The position numbers and the translations under genes are program-made. This document shows positions 1 through 9,333 of a stretch of 64,000 bases of DNA, in pieces. How positions within the stretch are numbered: position 1 is the first letter of the stretch; each line of letters begins with the position of its first letter. Location of the stretch: positions 479,876 through 543,875 of the forward strand of contig PVWP01000001.1 in assembly GCA_003003925.1 (NCBI GenBank). The letters run 5' to 3'. This DNA is from Aphanothece cf. minutissima CCALA 015. GTDB lineage: Bacteria; Cyanobacteriota; Cyanobacteriia; PCC-6307; Cyanobiaceae. The notes under the pieces are model-generated. The model did not search any database. It saw only the letters and a program-made list of their open reading frames with translations, and was not told where the DNA came from.

Positions 1-1
1 G

Positions 2-2545
2 ATCGCCTGGCGTTCCAGCCATAACCGCCGGAAGGATCAACCGGCGACCGGAAGCTTCCGCAGGGAAGGCCACACGTCCTTCCTGACCCACTATGCCCTG
101 GTGAAGGATCTGGAGCCTTCGGCCCTCAGGAAGCACGCCGAGCGCGGCGAGGATGGCTTCCTCGTGACCATCGACTTTCGCTATCTCGAACGGCAACGCG
201 GCTATCTCAGTGAGGTGGAGATCAACAAGATCCTCACAAAGGCCTGTCGTGCCATCGACAAGGGATGGGCCGTACACCCCGGCTTCAATTTCTACCATGT
301 GTCGAAGAACAAGATTGCCCTGATCGTCCGGTCCTCCGGCAACATCCCCATCGATGACAATGGCGCCTGCGAGGCGCTCCTGGCACGTCTGCTCGGCATT
401 GTCTCCGGGTCCATTCAGATTTCCAGCGATTCGGTGCTGGCCTGGGATGATGTGATCATCACCGGGCAACGGTTCCCGCTGGTTGAGCCGCCCGACTCCC
501 TGCTGACGATGCAGGCTTTCGGGGAGATTCTGGCCGCCGAAGACAGACGTTCATACCGCCTGGTGAAGAGCGGTGATGATCTGCTGGTCAAGGATAAAGG
601 AGAAATCAGAAGTCAACTCACGTCCCTGAAGGCGAGTGATCTTGAGCTGCGCTTCCAACCGATTCTGCAGCTCAGCAATCCAGGCCACTTCGGCCTCGAG
701 CTGCTGATCCGCTTCCTGCCCCCGGCCCTGAGCAAGCTCGGCACGGGACATGTGATTCAGCTGGCCCATGACATCGGTATCACCCACAAGATCGATGCGC
801 TGGTTGTCAGCCGGCTCGCTGACGTGCAACAGCAGCTCAAGGCATCGGAGTTTCTTCGCCATCGCATTGAGTATATCTCCGTCAATGTCAGTTCCGATTC
901 CGTATCCACCGATCAGCGTCTCAATCAGCTGATCAGCCTGTTCAAGCAGCACAGCATCGACAGCTCCATCTTCTGCATCGAAATCACCGAGATGGCCGCA
1001 ACGGACATCCTGGCGGGCTCGGAAGGCGTGACGACGGCATCGGAGCGACTGATGCGGGAGCTGAACTTCAGAATCTTCATCGATGATTTCGGATCCGGAC
1101 TGTCGAACTATCGGCGCATCAGTGAAGCCTGGTACGACGCCATCAAGCTCGACATCGATCTGATCAAGGGGATCGACCGATCCTTCCGGCTGCAGCGTTA
1201 CGTCGGCTCCTTCATCGAAACGGTCCATGCGCTGGGCAAAACGGTCGTCTGCGAAGGCGTCGAAACCCACAACGAACTGACCGCCGTCATCCGATTGGGC
1301 GCCGATGCCCTGCAGGGGTTCCTCGTCTCGCCTCCCCTTTCCCTGGAGGACGTGGAGTCGTTCATTCAATCCTCCGACTGGGCGGACCGCGATTCCCTGC
1401 AGCAGACGCTGGAGCAGATCCGTGCTACTTCGCGGCTGCGTGACTCCGGGCATGGCGAAGGCTACCAGACCTCCGACAGGAAGATTCCACTGGAGCGCTA
1501 CATCATCGACAACTGGTCGAGACTGCGCAGCTTCGAGGAGTTCGTGCTTCTGTTTGTCAATGAGCTGAAATCCTGGGGCCTGGAGATCTACCGCTTTTCC
1601 CTGGCCTTTCTGCCCGATCAGGATGACATCGACTGCAGCCAGTATGTCTGGGTCAGCTCCAGACCGGGCCTTGTCAGCACCCTGCGCATGGAGCGGGACT
1701 TCCTGGAGCAGGATGAGCACCTGCGCAGCCCCCTGCATTTCATTGCCACAAGAAGCAAGCTGTTTCGGCAGCAGCTATTCACCACCAAGGACAACGGCTT
1801 CCCCTTTCTGGACTCCCTCAAGGATGTGGGCTGCAGCGATTACCTCGGCATCCGGCTGGACTCGCGTGGTGTTTCCATACCGGTTCTCACGATTGCCCTG
1901 CATGAAGGCAGTGTCTTCAGCGACCAGGAGGTGCAGCGCATCGAAGCGATGAGCAGCCTGCTGAGCCTGCTGTTCTATGCCTTCGAGAGTGAACGCTCGA
2001 AGCGGCTGGCGATGCTGGATCCCCTCACCCAGCTCGCCAATCGCCGCAGCTTCGATTCCTTCCTCAAGGGGAATGTCTCCGCCTCCAGAGCCGCCCAGGT
2101 CAACCTGTCCCTGGCGTTGATCGACATCGATCAGTTCAAGGTGGTCAATGATGTTCTCGGCCACGCCTACGGCGACCGATGCCTCAAGGAGATTGCCGAT
2201 GCCCTCCGGACCGGCCTGAGTCGCAAAAGCGACTTCGTGGCCCGGCTGGGGGGCGAGGAATTCGCCATCATCCTGCCCAAGACCGATGCCGCGGCCTCCC
2301 TGCGCCTGTGCGAGAAGCTGCGCGAGTCCATCCAGGACAAGGGCATCTACCATCCCGGCGTTGCCACGGGCAACGTCCTCACCGTCAGCATCGGCATCGC
2401 GTCCTGGGATCCGCTGTCGATGGCCGAGTGCGACGCCGACCGGATGCTGCAGCTGGCCGACGACTGCCTCTACGAAGCCAAGCGCCATGGTCGCAACCGG
2501 GTGGTCTGCCGGTCCCTGCACAGCCAGGTCGGTCTTTCCGCCTGA
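2..2545 (+). CDS. EAL-GGDEF cyclic-di-GMP phosphodiesterase/diguanylate cyclase (5' partial)
   Basis: Enzyme that would make or break cyclic di-GMP. The frame is open to the left window edge, so the true start lies outside; the first in-window start codon is a GTG at 101. Counting from that GTG, residues ~1-110 look like a degenerate GGDEF-type fold without its active loop. Residues ~175-420 are an EAL domain with its catalytic signatures intact (ELL, NVS, EITE, DDFGSG, IKLD, EGVE, QGF). Residues ~460-640 are an unassigned, possibly GAF-like sensory stretch. Residues ~645-810 are a GGDEF domain with an intact GGEEF loop at 2249-2263. EAL before GGDEF is the reverse of the common order. No membrane segment is visible in the part present. 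Both enzymatic domains look competent; which activity dominates cannot be read from sequence. The Mo-cofactor genes follow 49 bases later but are functionally unrelated. Confidence 0.9.
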   Translation: MAWRSSHNRRKDQPATGSFRREGHTSFLTHYALVKDLEPSALRKHAERGEDGFLVTIDFRYLERQRGYLSEVEINKILTKACRAIDKGWAVHPGFNFYHVSKNKIALIVRSSGNIPIDDNGACEALLARLLGIVSGSIQISSDSVLAWDDVIITGQRFPLVEPPDSLLTMQAFGEILAAEDRRSYRLVKSGDDLLVKDKGEIRSQLTSLKASDLELRFQPILQLSNPGHFGLELLIRFLPPALSKLGTGHVIQLAHDIGITHKIDALVVSRLADVQQQLKASEFLRHRIEYISVNVSSDSVSTDQRLNQLISLFKQHSIDSSIFCIEITEMAATDILAGSEGVTTASERLMRELNFRIFIDDFGSGLSNYRRISEAWYDAIKLDIDLIKGIDRSFRLQRYVGSFIETVHALGKTVVCEGVETHNELTAVIRLGADALQGFLVSPPLSLEDVESFIQSSDWADRDSLQQTLEQIRATSRLRDSGHGEGYQTSDRKIPLERYIIDNWSRLRSFEEFVLLFVNELKSWGLEIYRFSLAFLPDQDDIDCSQYVWVSSRPGLVSTLRMERDFLEQDEHLRSPLHFIATRSKLFRQQLFTTKDNGFPFLDSLKDVGCSDYLGIRLDSRGVSIPVLTIALHEGSVFSDQEVQRIEAMSSLLSLLFYAFESERSKRLAMLDPLTQLANRRSFDSFLKGNVSASRAAQVNLSLALIDIDQFKVVNDVLGHAYGDRCLKEIADALRTGLSRKSDFVARLGGEEFAIILPKTDAAASLRLCEKLRESIQDKGIYHPGVATGNVLTVSIGIASWDPLSMAECDADRMLQLADDCLYEAKRHGRNRVVCRSLHSQVGLSA

Positions 2546-2594
2546 GGCCCACCGGAGCCGCCACCATGGCCATGGCCCAGCCCAGGCAGACCCC

Positions 2595-2882
2595 ATGACC
2601 CAGCCGAGCGTCCCCAGCGTGCGCGTGCGCCTGTTCGCCGGCCTGCGCGAGCGGGCCGGCTGGGGCGAACGGCTCATCCCCCTCGCCCCCCGCCCCGGCG
2701 CCCGGTGCACCACCGCGGCGGACCTCTGGCGGCAGCTGGCCCTGGGCACCGGCCCCGGAGCGGACAGCACCGAGCTGCCGGCCACGGTGCGGGTGGCCAT
2801 CAACCAGGCGTTCGCCGCCCCGGGCAGCCCCCTCGCCCCGGGCGACGAGGTGGCCTTCCTGCCCCCGATCACCGGAGGCTGA
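2595..2882 (+). CDS. moaD: molybdopterin synthase small (sulfur carrier) subunit MoaD
   Basis: Ubiquitin-like sulfur carrier (95 aa) that supplies the thiocarboxylate sulfur for converting cyclic pyranopterin phosphate to molybdopterin, acting with MoaE. The protein ends in the diagnostic PPITGG double glycine, and the middle carries the LFAGLRERAG and VRVAINQ elements typical of MoaD. The frame is open further upstream, but the ATG at 2595 gives the family's usual length and the expected N-terminal beta strand (VRVRLFAGL). It is followed after 3 bases by moaE, whose ribosome-binding GGAGG lies inside the moaD 3' end, so the two are translationally linked. Within the nitrate cluster its likely duty is cofactor supply for NarB. 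Confidence 0.92.
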   Translation: MTQPSVPSVRVRLFAGLRERAGWGERLIPLAPRPGARCTTAADLWRQLALGTGPGADSTELPATVRVAINQAFAAPGSPLAPGDEVAFLPPITGG

Positions 2883-2885
2883 ACC

Positions 2886-3371
2886 ATGGCCACCACCAGC
2901 CCCTTGCGCCCAGCCCCCCCGATCGTGGTGCAGCTCCTGGAGACCCCCTTCCAGCCGCTGGAGCGCCTGGCCGCCTGGCAGCGGAGCCTGGCGGCCGATG
3001 GGCCCGGCGCCACGGACGCAGCCGCCGAAAGCCACTTCATCGGCCGCGTGCGCCCCACCACCGCCACCGGCGATCCCCTCGAGGCCCTGGAACTCGAGCA
3101 CTACCCGGGCATGACCGAGGCCCAGCTGGTCCTCCTCGCCGAGGCCTGCGCGGCGCGCCACGGGGCGGACGCGGTGCTGGTGGCGCACCGGGTGGGGCGG
3201 GTGCGGCCGGGGGAGGCCATCGTGCTGGTGGCTGTCCGGGCCGACCGCCGCGGTCCCGCCCTGCGCTGCGTCCAGGAGCTGCTGGAGGATCTCAAGCACC
3301 ACGCCCCCTTCTGGAAACGGGAGTGGTGCGGCGGCCGCGGCACCTGGGTGGCCGGCAACACACCGCTGTGA
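2886..3371 (+). CDS. moaE: molybdopterin synthase catalytic subunit MoaE
   Basis: Large, catalytic subunit of molybdopterin synthase (161 aa), partner of the MoaD encoded immediately upstream. Family marks are the ELEHYPGMTEAQL segment, the HRVGRVRPGEAIV segment, and the C-terminal HHAPFWKRE segment that carries the catalytic lysine of the K-x-x-x-FWK region. The N-terminus starts a little before the usual QLLETPFQPLE strand, so length and start agree with the family. It is the last gene of the moaDE pair. The next gene (pyridoxamine-phosphate-oxidase-like) begins 43 bases later without an obvious link to the pathway. Confidence 0.95.
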   Translation: MATTSPLRPAPPIVVQLLETPFQPLERLAAWQRSLAADGPGATDAAAESHFIGRVRPTTATGDPLEALELEHYPGMTEAQLVLLAEACAARHGADAVLVAHRVGRVRPGEAIVLVAVRADRRGPALRCVQELLEDLKHHAPFWKREWCGGRGTWVAGNTPL

Positions 3372-3414
3372 CGTCCCCACCTCCCCACGCCCCCTTCCCT
3401 TCGCACCCCGTTCC

Positions 3415-3996
3415 ATGGGCCAGTCCAGCGACGCCCTCACCGCCGACCAGATCACCTTCATCGGCGCCCAGAAGCTCTTCTTCGTCGGCACCGCCACCAC
3501 CGACAGCACGGTGAACGTGTCCCCCAAGGGGCGCGATGCCCTGCGGGTGCTCGACGAGCGCCGCGTCATCTGGCTCAACCTCACCGGCAGCGGCAACGAG
3601 ACCGCCGCCCACGTTCAGGCGTGCCCGCGCATGACCCTGATGTTCTGCGCCTTCGAGGGCCCGCCCCAGATCCTGCGGCTCTATGGCACCGCCCGCACCA
3701 CCCAGCGGGGTGAGGCCGACTGGGAGGCCCTGTTCGGCCACTTCGAGCCCCTGGCCGGTGCCCGCCAGATCTTCGACCTGGCCATCGAACGGGTCCAGAC
3801 CTCCTGCGGCATGGCGGTGCCCCGCTACAGCTACGGGGGCGACCGCACCGAGCTCGACAGCTGGGCGCGCCGCAAGGGCAACGACGGCCTGGAGCGTTAC
3901 TGGAAGCGCAAGAACCGCCGCAGCATCGACGGCCTCCCCGCCCCGATCCCGGCACCGATCGCCGCCCCTGGAGCGCCGGACGCCGTCGGCGACTGA
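3415..3996 (+). CDS. pyridoxamine 5'-phosphate oxidase family (FMN split-barrel) protein
   Basis: Predicted flavin-binding split-barrel protein of 193 aa. The sequence from residue ~10 (DQITFIGAQKLFFVGTA) through VNVSPKG and RVIWLNLTGSGNETAAH matches the broad pyridoxamine-phosphate-oxidase-like family rather than PdxH itself, because the substrate-binding C-terminal part of PdxH is missing. In relatives without PdxH function, these proteins bind FMN, F420 or haem and the substrate is unknown. It ends one base before the convergent moeA stop. The C-terminus is basic, then Pro/Ala-rich, and probably disordered. Function beyond flavin binding is not assignable. Confidence 0.8.
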   Translation: MGQSSDALTADQITFIGAQKLFFVGTATTDSTVNVSPKGRDALRVLDERRVIWLNLTGSGNETAAHVQACPRMTLMFCAFEGPPQILRLYGTARTTQRGEADWEALFGHFEPLAGARQIFDLAIERVQTSCGMAVPRYSYGGDRTELDSWARRKGNDGLERYWKRKNRRSIDGLPAPIPAPIAAPGAPDAVGD

Positions 3997-3997
3997 C

Positions 3998-5254
3998 TCA
4001 GAGCAGCGGCAGCCGCAGCAGCTGGGCCCACAGCTCCGTGCCGGCCGCCAGGGATCCGGCCTCGGCGGGGATCTCCAGCAGCAGGTCGGCCCCCTGCAGC
4101 GAGCCGATGCGGGAGGAGGCCTGGCTGCCCTCCACCTGGGCCAGCAGGGCGCCGTCCCCATCCACCACCAAGCGGGCCCGGGCCAGCTCGGGCCGGCCGG
4201 TGCCCCGCTTCAGGGGCGAGGCCAGGCGCACCTTCAGCCGGGGCAGCGGCACCACCTCGCCCCCCTCCAGCTGCTGCAGGGCCGGCCACAGCAGCTGCAG
4301 GGCCGTGACCGCCGCGGCCACCGGGTTGCCGGGCAGGCCGAAGAAGGGCCGCGGCCCCAGCCGGCCGAAGGCGAAGGGCCGGCCGGGCTTGAGGAACAGC
4401 TTCCAGAAACCCACCTCCCCCAGCTCGGCCAGCAGGGGCCGGATCCAGTCGCTGTCGCCGGCCGAGACGCCGCCGGTGCTCACCACCACGTCGCAGCCGG
4501 CGGCCAGCTCCAGCAGCGCCTTGCGCAGGGCGGCGGGATCGTCGGCCACCACCCGCTGCTCGCTGACGGGGTAGCCCAGCCGCTCCAGCAGGGCCCGCAG
4601 CAGGGTGCCGTTGCTCTCCCAGATCTGGCCCGGCCCCCGGGCCGCACCGGCCGCCACCAGCTCATCGCCGCTGATCAGCAGACCCACCCGCGGCTGGACG
4701 CTCACCGCCAGCGCCGCCACGCCGCAGCTGGCCAGGCGCCCCAGGGTGGCGGCCCCGAGGCGGACCCCGGCCGGCAGCAGCTCGTCGCCGGCGGCGGCCT
4801 CCTCCTCGGGGGCGCGGATCCAGGGGTTGGGGCCCGCCTCTCCGGTCATCCGCAGGCACTCGGCCCCACCGCCGGCGCCGGGGCTCTCGGGGCTCACCAG
4901 CTCCTGGGGCAGCACCCGCTGGGCCCCCTCCGGCAGGGGGGCGCCGGTGAGGATCCGGATCGCCTCCCCCTCAGCCAGCACCCCCCCGTAGGGAGCTCCG
5001 GGGGCGGAACGGCCCACCAGGCGCCAGCGGCGGCCAGGGCCGGGAGCCTCGGCGTCGGCGATGGCGTAGCCATCCATGATCGAGGCCCGGAAACCCGGCA
5101 CGGCCTCGGGGGCCCGCACCGGTTCGGCACTCACCCGGCCCAGGCAGCGCGCCAGCGGCAGCCGCTCACGGCCCGCCAGCGGCGTGATCGCCGCCAGCAC
5201 GCGTCGCCGGGCCTCCTCCAGGGGCAGGCCCTCGCGGGGGAACGGCTCAGCCAT
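3998..5254 (-). CDS. moeA: molybdopterin molybdenumtransferase MoeA
   Basis: Inserts molybdenum into adenylylated molybdopterin, the last common step of Mo-cofactor synthesis. The 418 aa length is normal. Visible signatures are SIMDGYA near residue 58, the MPT-binding core [11 protein letters not shown], the KPGRPFAFG segment and GLPGNPVA. It is the last gene of a leftward operon and its start overlaps the moaC stop by 8 bases, indicating translational coupling. NarB, encoded about 21 kb away, is the expected client enzyme. The matching upstream genes moaA, mogA/moaB and mobA are not in this window. Confidence 0.96.
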   Translation of the reverse strand: MAEPFPREGLPLEEARRRVLAAITPLAGRERLPLARCLGRVSAEPVRAPEAVPGFRASIMDGYAIADAEAPGPGRRWRLVGRSAPGAPYGGVLAEGEAIRILTGAPLPEGAQRVLPQELVSPESPGAGGGAECLRMTGEAGPNPWIRAPEEEAAAGDELLPAGVRLGAATLGRLASCGVAALAVSVQPRVGLLISGDELVAAGAARGPGQIWESNGTLLRALLERLGYPVSEQRVVADDPAALRKALLELAAGCDVVVSTGGVSAGDSDWIRPLLAELGEVGFWKLFLKPGRPFAFGRLGPRPFFGLPGNPVAAAVTALQLLWPALQQLEGGEVVPLPRLKVRLASPLKRGTGRPELARARLVVDGDGALLAQVEGSQASSRIGSLQGADLLLEIPAEAGSLAAGTELWAQLLRLPLL

Positions 5255-5762
5255 CGCTCGCCTCCGCCAGGCCCCGCACGGCGGGGTGCTCCCAGGGGCC
5301 CCGGCGCCCCCCCTCCTTGCGCAGCAGCCGTACCGGGCCGATGGTCATGGCCGGATCGGCCGACTTGACCATGTCGTAGAGGGTGAGCAGGCCCACCTGC
5401 ACCGCCGTCAGCGCCTCCATCTCCACGCCCGTGGCGCCGGTGGTGCGGGCGCTGGCCTCCAGCCGCAGCCCGCGGCCGTCGGCCATCGGCTCGATCCGCA
5501 CCTCCAGCCCGGTGAGGGCGATGGGATGGCACAGGGGGATCAGCTCCCAGGTGCGCTTGGCGCCCTGGATCGCCGCCACCCGGGCCACCGCCAGCACATC
5601 CCCCTTGGCCGCCCGGCCCTCCAGCACCAGGGCCAGCACCTCGGGCGCCATGGTGATGCAGCCCTCGGCCACGGCGCGGCGGTCGCTGGCGGGGCGGTCG
5701 CCCACCTCCACCATGTGCACCTGGCCGGCGGCGTTGAGGTGGGAAAGGCCGGGCTGGCTCAT
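5247..5762 (-). CDS. moaC: cyclic pyranopterin monophosphate synthase MoaC
   Basis: Catalyses the second half of cyclic pyranopterin monophosphate formation after MoaA. Family features seen are [17 protein letters not shown] at the N-terminus, [18 protein letters not shown] in the middle and the catalytic [10 protein letters not shown] plus [10 protein letters not shown] longer frame opens at 5807, but starting at the ATG at 5762 reproduces the family's MSQ-type N-terminus and avoids overlap with the modBC gene upstream, so that start is chosen (171 aa). It lies in the operon between modBC and moeA. The start region has no strong ribosome-binding site. Confidence 0.95.
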   Translation of the reverse strand: MSQPGLSHLNAAGQVHMVEVGDRPASDRRAVAEGCITMAPEVLALVLEGRAAKGDVLAVARVAAIQGAKRTWELIPLCHPIALTGLEVRIEPMADGRGLRLEASARTTGATGVEMEALTAVQVGLLTLYDMVKSADPAMTIGPVRLLRKEGGRRGPWEHPAVRGLAEASDG

Positions 5763-5803
5763 GCCGGGTCGGAGGCGTCGGGATGGTGCACACAGCATGG
5801 CGC

Positions 5804-7681
5804 TCATCGCAGCGGCAGCAGCCCGCCCGCGGGCAGGCAGAGCACCAGGGGGCCAGCAGCGGCGGCCGGTCCCAGGGCCTCCCAGGCCCGACGGGACAGC
5901 TCCACCAGGATCGGTTCGATCGGCCCGCCCCCCGGGAGATCCGCCCCCGCGGGGCTGGCCAGCGGCACCACCGAGACGGTGACGTGCCGCGGCCCCTCGC
6001 TCACCCCCACCACCCGGCAGGGCCAGTGGTGGGCGGCCCCGGGCACGGGGGCGGCGGCGAGCTCCAGCTGGTGGGCCCGCAGCCCCACGTGGCTGACGGC
6101 CGTCTCCAGGGGCTCCGGCAGTTCCAGGTCCAGGCCCCAGGTCGGGGCCCGCAGCCGGGTGGGCCCGAGACGCCGCACCGCCGCGATGTTCCGGCAGCCC
6201 GTGAGCCGCGCCACCGTCACGGCCCCGGGCCGCTCGAACACCTCCGCGCGGGGGCCGTGGCGCAGCAGCACCCCCCGGTCGATCACCAGCAGCTCCTCAC
6301 CGAGGCGGTAGGCCTCCTCCATGTCGTGGGTCACCAGCAGGGTGGGCACCCCGGAGCGGGCCGTCAGGTCCTCCATCAGCTGTTGCAGGTGCCGGCGACG
6401 GTGGGTGTCCTGGGAGGAGAGGGGCTCATCCAGCAGCAGCAGGTCCGGATCGGTCACCAGGGCCCGGGCCAGGGCCGTGCGTTGCTGCTGGCCGCCCGAG
6501 AGCTGGGCGGGGAACAGCCGCGCCTGCTCCTGCAGCCCCACCGCCGCCAGCTGGGCGGCCACCCGGGCGTGGCGTTCGGCCAGCGGCAGGTGGGCCAGGC
6601 CGAAGCCCACGTTGGCGGCCACGGTCAGGTGGGGGAAAAGGGAATCGTTCTGGAGCATCACGGCGATGCGGCGCCGCTCCGGCGGCAGATCGAGCCCCCG
6701 CTCCGCATCGAACAGCACCCGGCCGTTGAGTTCGATCCTGCCGGTCCGGGGGCGCTCCAGCCCGGCCAGCAGGCGCAGCAGCAGGCTCTTGCCCGCGCCG
6801 GAGGGCCCCAGGATCGCCAGCCGACGGCAGGAGGTGTCGAGGGCCAGCTCGAAGCGGAAGTCAGCGTGGCGCTGCTGCAGCGCGAAGGAGAGAGCGAAGG
6901 GGCGGCCGGGCGCCAGCGGGGACACCGGAGGCCTCGGGGACGACGGAGGGCTGAGCAGAGGCGGCTGGGGCAGGGCCGTGGGGGACGCCGCGGCCACGGT
7001 GCCGGGCCGGCGGGAGCGGCGGGAGCGGCTCAGGAACAGCTGGACCAGCCCCAGGCAGAGCCCGTTGAGCAGCAGCACCTGGCCGGTCCACGCCCAGGCC
7101 CGGGCCAGGTCGCCGGCATCGACGGCCGCGTAGATCGCCAGGGGCAGGGTCTGGGTGCGGCCCGGGATGTTGCCCGCCAGCATCAGGGTGGTGCCGAACT
7201 CCCCCAGGGCCCGGGCGTAGCTCAGGCTCAGGCCTGCCCCCAACCCCGGCAGCACCAGGGGCAGGGTGATCCGCCGCCACACCCGCCAGGGCCCCGCTCC
7301 GAGGCTGCGAGCCACCCCCTCCAGGCCGGGATCCAGCTGCTCCAGCGACGCCAGCAGGGTGCGATACATCAGGGGGAAGGCCACCACCCCCGCGCTCAGC
7401 ACCGTGGCGGGCCAGCTGAACACCAGCTCCAGGCCCAGCCGCGCCAGGGGCTCCCCAAGGGGGCCGTAGCGGCCCAGCAGCTGCAGCAGCACGAACCCCA
7501 GCACCGTGGGCGGCAGCACCAGGGGCGAGAGCAGCAGCAGGTCGGCCGAGGCGCGCCGCACACCCCGCCAGCGCCGCACCCGGTCGGCGGCGAGGAATCC
7601 GGCCGGAGCCACCAGCAGCACCGCCAGGGTGGCGCTGCGCAGCGACAGCACCAGGGGCGACAGGCCGGGGTCGGCCTCCAT
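5804..7681 (-). CDS. modBC: fused molybdate ABC transporter permease-ATPase (ModB-ModC)
   Basis: Single 625-residue polypeptide joining two molybdate-transporter parts. Residues ~1-225 are a ModB-type inner-membrane permease with five to six hydrophobic helices and the [11 protein letters not shown] signature of the ATPase-contacting loop. A Pro/Ser/Arg-rich linker (~225-260) follows. Residues ~262-490 are a ModC ATPase with Walker A GPSGAGKS, signature LSGGQQQ and Walker B LLLLDEP. The C-terminal ~120 residues resemble a TOBE/MOP molybdate-binding regulatory domain. The start overlaps the modA stop by one base. Fused ModBC proteins are known in cyanobacteria, so the fusion is not an assembly error; the frame is clean throughout. 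Confidence 0.94.
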   Translation of the reverse strand: MEADPGLSPLVLSLRSATLAVLLVAPAGFLAADRVRRWRGVRRASADLLLLSPLVLPPTVLGFVLLQLLGRYGPLGEPLARLGLELVFSWPATVLSAGVVAFPLMYRTLLASLEQLDPGLEGVARSLGAGPWRVWRRITLPLVLPGLGAGLSLSYARALGEFGTTLMLAGNIPGRTQTLPLAIYAAVDAGDLARAWAWTGQVLLLNGLCLGLVQLFLSRSRRSRRPGTVAAASPTALPQPPLLSPPSSPRPPVSPLAPGRPFALSFALQQRHADFRFELALDTSCRRLAILGPSGAGKSLLLRLLAGLERPRTGRIELNGRVLFDAERGLDLPPERRRIAVMLQNDSLFPHLTVAANVGFGLAHLPLAERHARVAAQLAAVGLQEQARLFPAQLSGGQQQRTALARALVTDPDLLLLDEPLSSQDTHRRRHLQQLMEDLTARSGVPTLLVTHDMEEAYRLGEELLVIDRGVLLRHGPRAEVFERPGAVTVARLTGCRNIAAVRRLGPTRLRAPTWGLDLELPEPLETAVSHVGLRAHQLELAAAPVPGAAHHWPCRVVGVSEGPRHVTVSVVPLASPAGADLPGGGPIEPILVELSRRAWEALGPAAAAGPLVLCLPAGGLLPLR

Positions 7682-8499
7682 CAGGGGGCCCGACCGGGCA
7701 GGACCTCGAAGCCCTCGCGACGGAACAGGGCCCCGGCGGCGGGGCTGCCCAGGGATCGCAGGTAGGCGCGGGCCAGCTGGGGCTGGCGGCTGCTGCGCAG
7801 CACCGCGCCGCTGTAGCGGATCGGGGCATGGCTGGCGAGCGGGGCGGTGGCCACCACCCGCAGTCCCCCCAGCTGCACCGCATCGCTGCGGTAGACGAAG
7901 CCGGCGTCCACGTTGCCCTCTGCCACCGCCCGGGCCACAGCCCGCACCGATCCCAGGGGCACCAGCTTCCGGGCCACGGCCGCCGTGAGTCCGTAATGGG
8001 CCAGCACCTGGCGGGCGTAGTCGCCGGCCGGCACGGTGCCGTCACCGATGGCAATGCGCCGCACCCTGGGGCCCGCCAGTCCCGCGATGTCCAGAGGCCG
8101 CCGTGGCGATCGGGCCGGCACGACCAGCACCAGCCGGTTGCCGAGCACATCCCGCCGGCTGCCGGCCAGCAGCAGGCCCGCCCGCTCCAGGCTGTCCATC
8201 GGCCGGACGCCGGCGGAGAGGAACACGTCCGCCGGCGCCCCCTGCTGGATCTGCTGTTGCAACAGCCCGGAGGCGCCGAAGTTGAACTGGGGCGGCGCCG
8301 CCCCCTGGCCCCTGGCGAAGGGAACGGCCAGGGCCTGCAGCGGCCCCGAAAGGCTGGCCGCCGCACTCACCAGGAGCGGCGGTGCCGCGGCCCTGGCCTC
8401 GTCCTGGCGGCCGCCCGCCGCGGCCACCAGGGCACCGACGAGCAGGGGTCCGGCCAGCAGGGCCGCGACCGCTGCACGCCGGGGCAGGGGGGTGGCCAT
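7681..8499 (-). CDS. modA: molybdate-binding periplasmic protein ModA
   Basis: Periplasmic binding protein that delivers molybdate to the ModBC transporter encoded next. The N-terminus is a basic stretch (PLPRRAA) followed by a hydrophobic helix, consistent with a Sec signal peptide. The mature protein carries VSAAASLSGPLQALA, FNFGASGLLQQQIQ and GAPADVFLSAG, all ModA hallmarks with the Ser residues that ligate the oxyanion. I use the ATG at 8499 (272 aa); an in-frame GTG at 8508 would add three residues. The stop overlaps the modBC start by one base. It sits 17 bases after cobA in the same leftward operon. Confidence 0.93.
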   Translation of the reverse strand: MATPLPRRAAVAALLAGPLLVGALVAAAGGRQDEARAAAPPLLVSAAASLSGPLQALAVPFARGQGAAPPQFNFGASGLLQQQIQQGAPADVFLSAGVRPMDSLERAGLLLAGSRRDVLGNRLVLVVPARSPRRPLDIAGLAGPRVRRIAIGDGTVPAGDYARQVLAHYGLTAAVARKLVPLGSVRAVARAVAEGNVDAGFVYRSDAVQLGGLRVVATAPLASHAPIRYSGAVLRSSRQPQLARAYLRSLGSPAAGALFRREGFEVLPGRAP

Positions 8500-8516
8500 C
8501 AGCGGCACTGTCAGCG

Positions 8517-9326
8517 TCAGAAGGGTATCGGCATCGCCACATCGGCGGGCGACGGGGCGCAGGACGGCACCCGCTCCTGGACCACCGCGCCGACGACGAC
8601 GATCGAGGGGGAGGCGAAGGCCTCGGCCTCCACCCGGTCGGCCAGCACCTCCAGGGTGGCCACCAGCTGGCGCTGGCCCCGCACGGTGCCCTGCTGGATC
8701 ACGGCGGCGGGGGTGGTGGGGGCCAGTCCGCCCGCCACCAGCTCCGCGACGATGTGGCGCAGGTTGTGCAGGCCCATGTAGATCACCAGCCCGTCGCTGC
8801 TGCGGGCCAGGCCGCGCCAGTCGACGCCGGGGCGGCGCTTGTCGATCTCCTCATGGCCGGTCACGAAGGTGACGCTCGATCCGGCCCGGCGGTGGGTGAC
8901 GGGAATGCCGGCATAGGCGGGGGCGGCGATGCCGGCCGTGACCCCCGGCACCACCTGCACCGGGATTCCGTGGGCCGCCAGGTGGGCCGCCTCCTCCCCA
9001 CCGCGGCCGAACAGGAACGGATCGCCGCCCTTGAGGCGCACGATCAGCCGCCGGCGCCCGGCCAGCTCCCGCAGCACGGCGTTGGTGCTGGGCTGGGGCA
9101 CCGAATGGTGGCCGCGGCGCTTGCCCACGAAGTGCCGCTCACAGCCCTGGGGCACCAGATCCAGCAGGGCGGTGGGCACCAGGGAGTCGTAGACGAGGGC
9201 ATCGCACTGCTGCAGCAGCCGGTGGGCCCGCAGGGTGAGCAGGTCCGGATCCCCCGGGCCCGCCCCCACCAGGTACACGGTCCCGGGGCCGTCCTCGATG
9301 GGGGGGGCCGGGGTCTCGTCGGTCAT
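8517..9326 (-). CDS. cobA: uroporphyrinogen-III C-methyltransferase (SUMT)
   Basis: S-adenosylmethionine-dependent methylation of uroporphyrinogen III at C2 and C7 to precorrin-2, the first committed step to sirohaem. The 269 aa length and motifs fit SUMT: YLVGAGPGDPDLLT (SAM loop), DALVYDSL, RLKGGDPFLFGRGGEE and VPGVTAGIAAPAYAGIPVTHR. It is a single-domain CobA, not a CysG fusion, so dehydrogenation and iron insertion need other proteins; the chelatase-like gene 7 bases upstream is a natural candidate for the latter. The context (modABC, nirA) indicates that sirohaem for nitrite reductase is the purpose. Confidence 0.96.
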   Translation of the reverse strand: MTDETPAPPIEDGPGTVYLVGAGPGDPDLLTLRAHRLLQQCDALVYDSLVPTALLDLVPQGCERHFVGKRRGHHSVPQPSTNAVLRELAGRRRLIVRLKGGDPFLFGRGGEEAAHLAAHGIPVQVVPGVTAGIAAPAYAGIPVTHRRAGSSVTFVTGHEEIDKRRPGVDWRGLARSSDGLVIYMGLHNLRHIVAELVAGGLAPTTPAAVIQQGTVRGQRQLVATLEVLADRVEAEAFASPSIVVVGAVVQERVPSCAPSPADVAMPIPF

Positions 9327-9333
9327 GGCTCCG

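Noticed and set aside
5076-7765. Long plus-strand frames opposite moaC and modBC
   Set aside because: Shadows of well-supported minus-strand genes.
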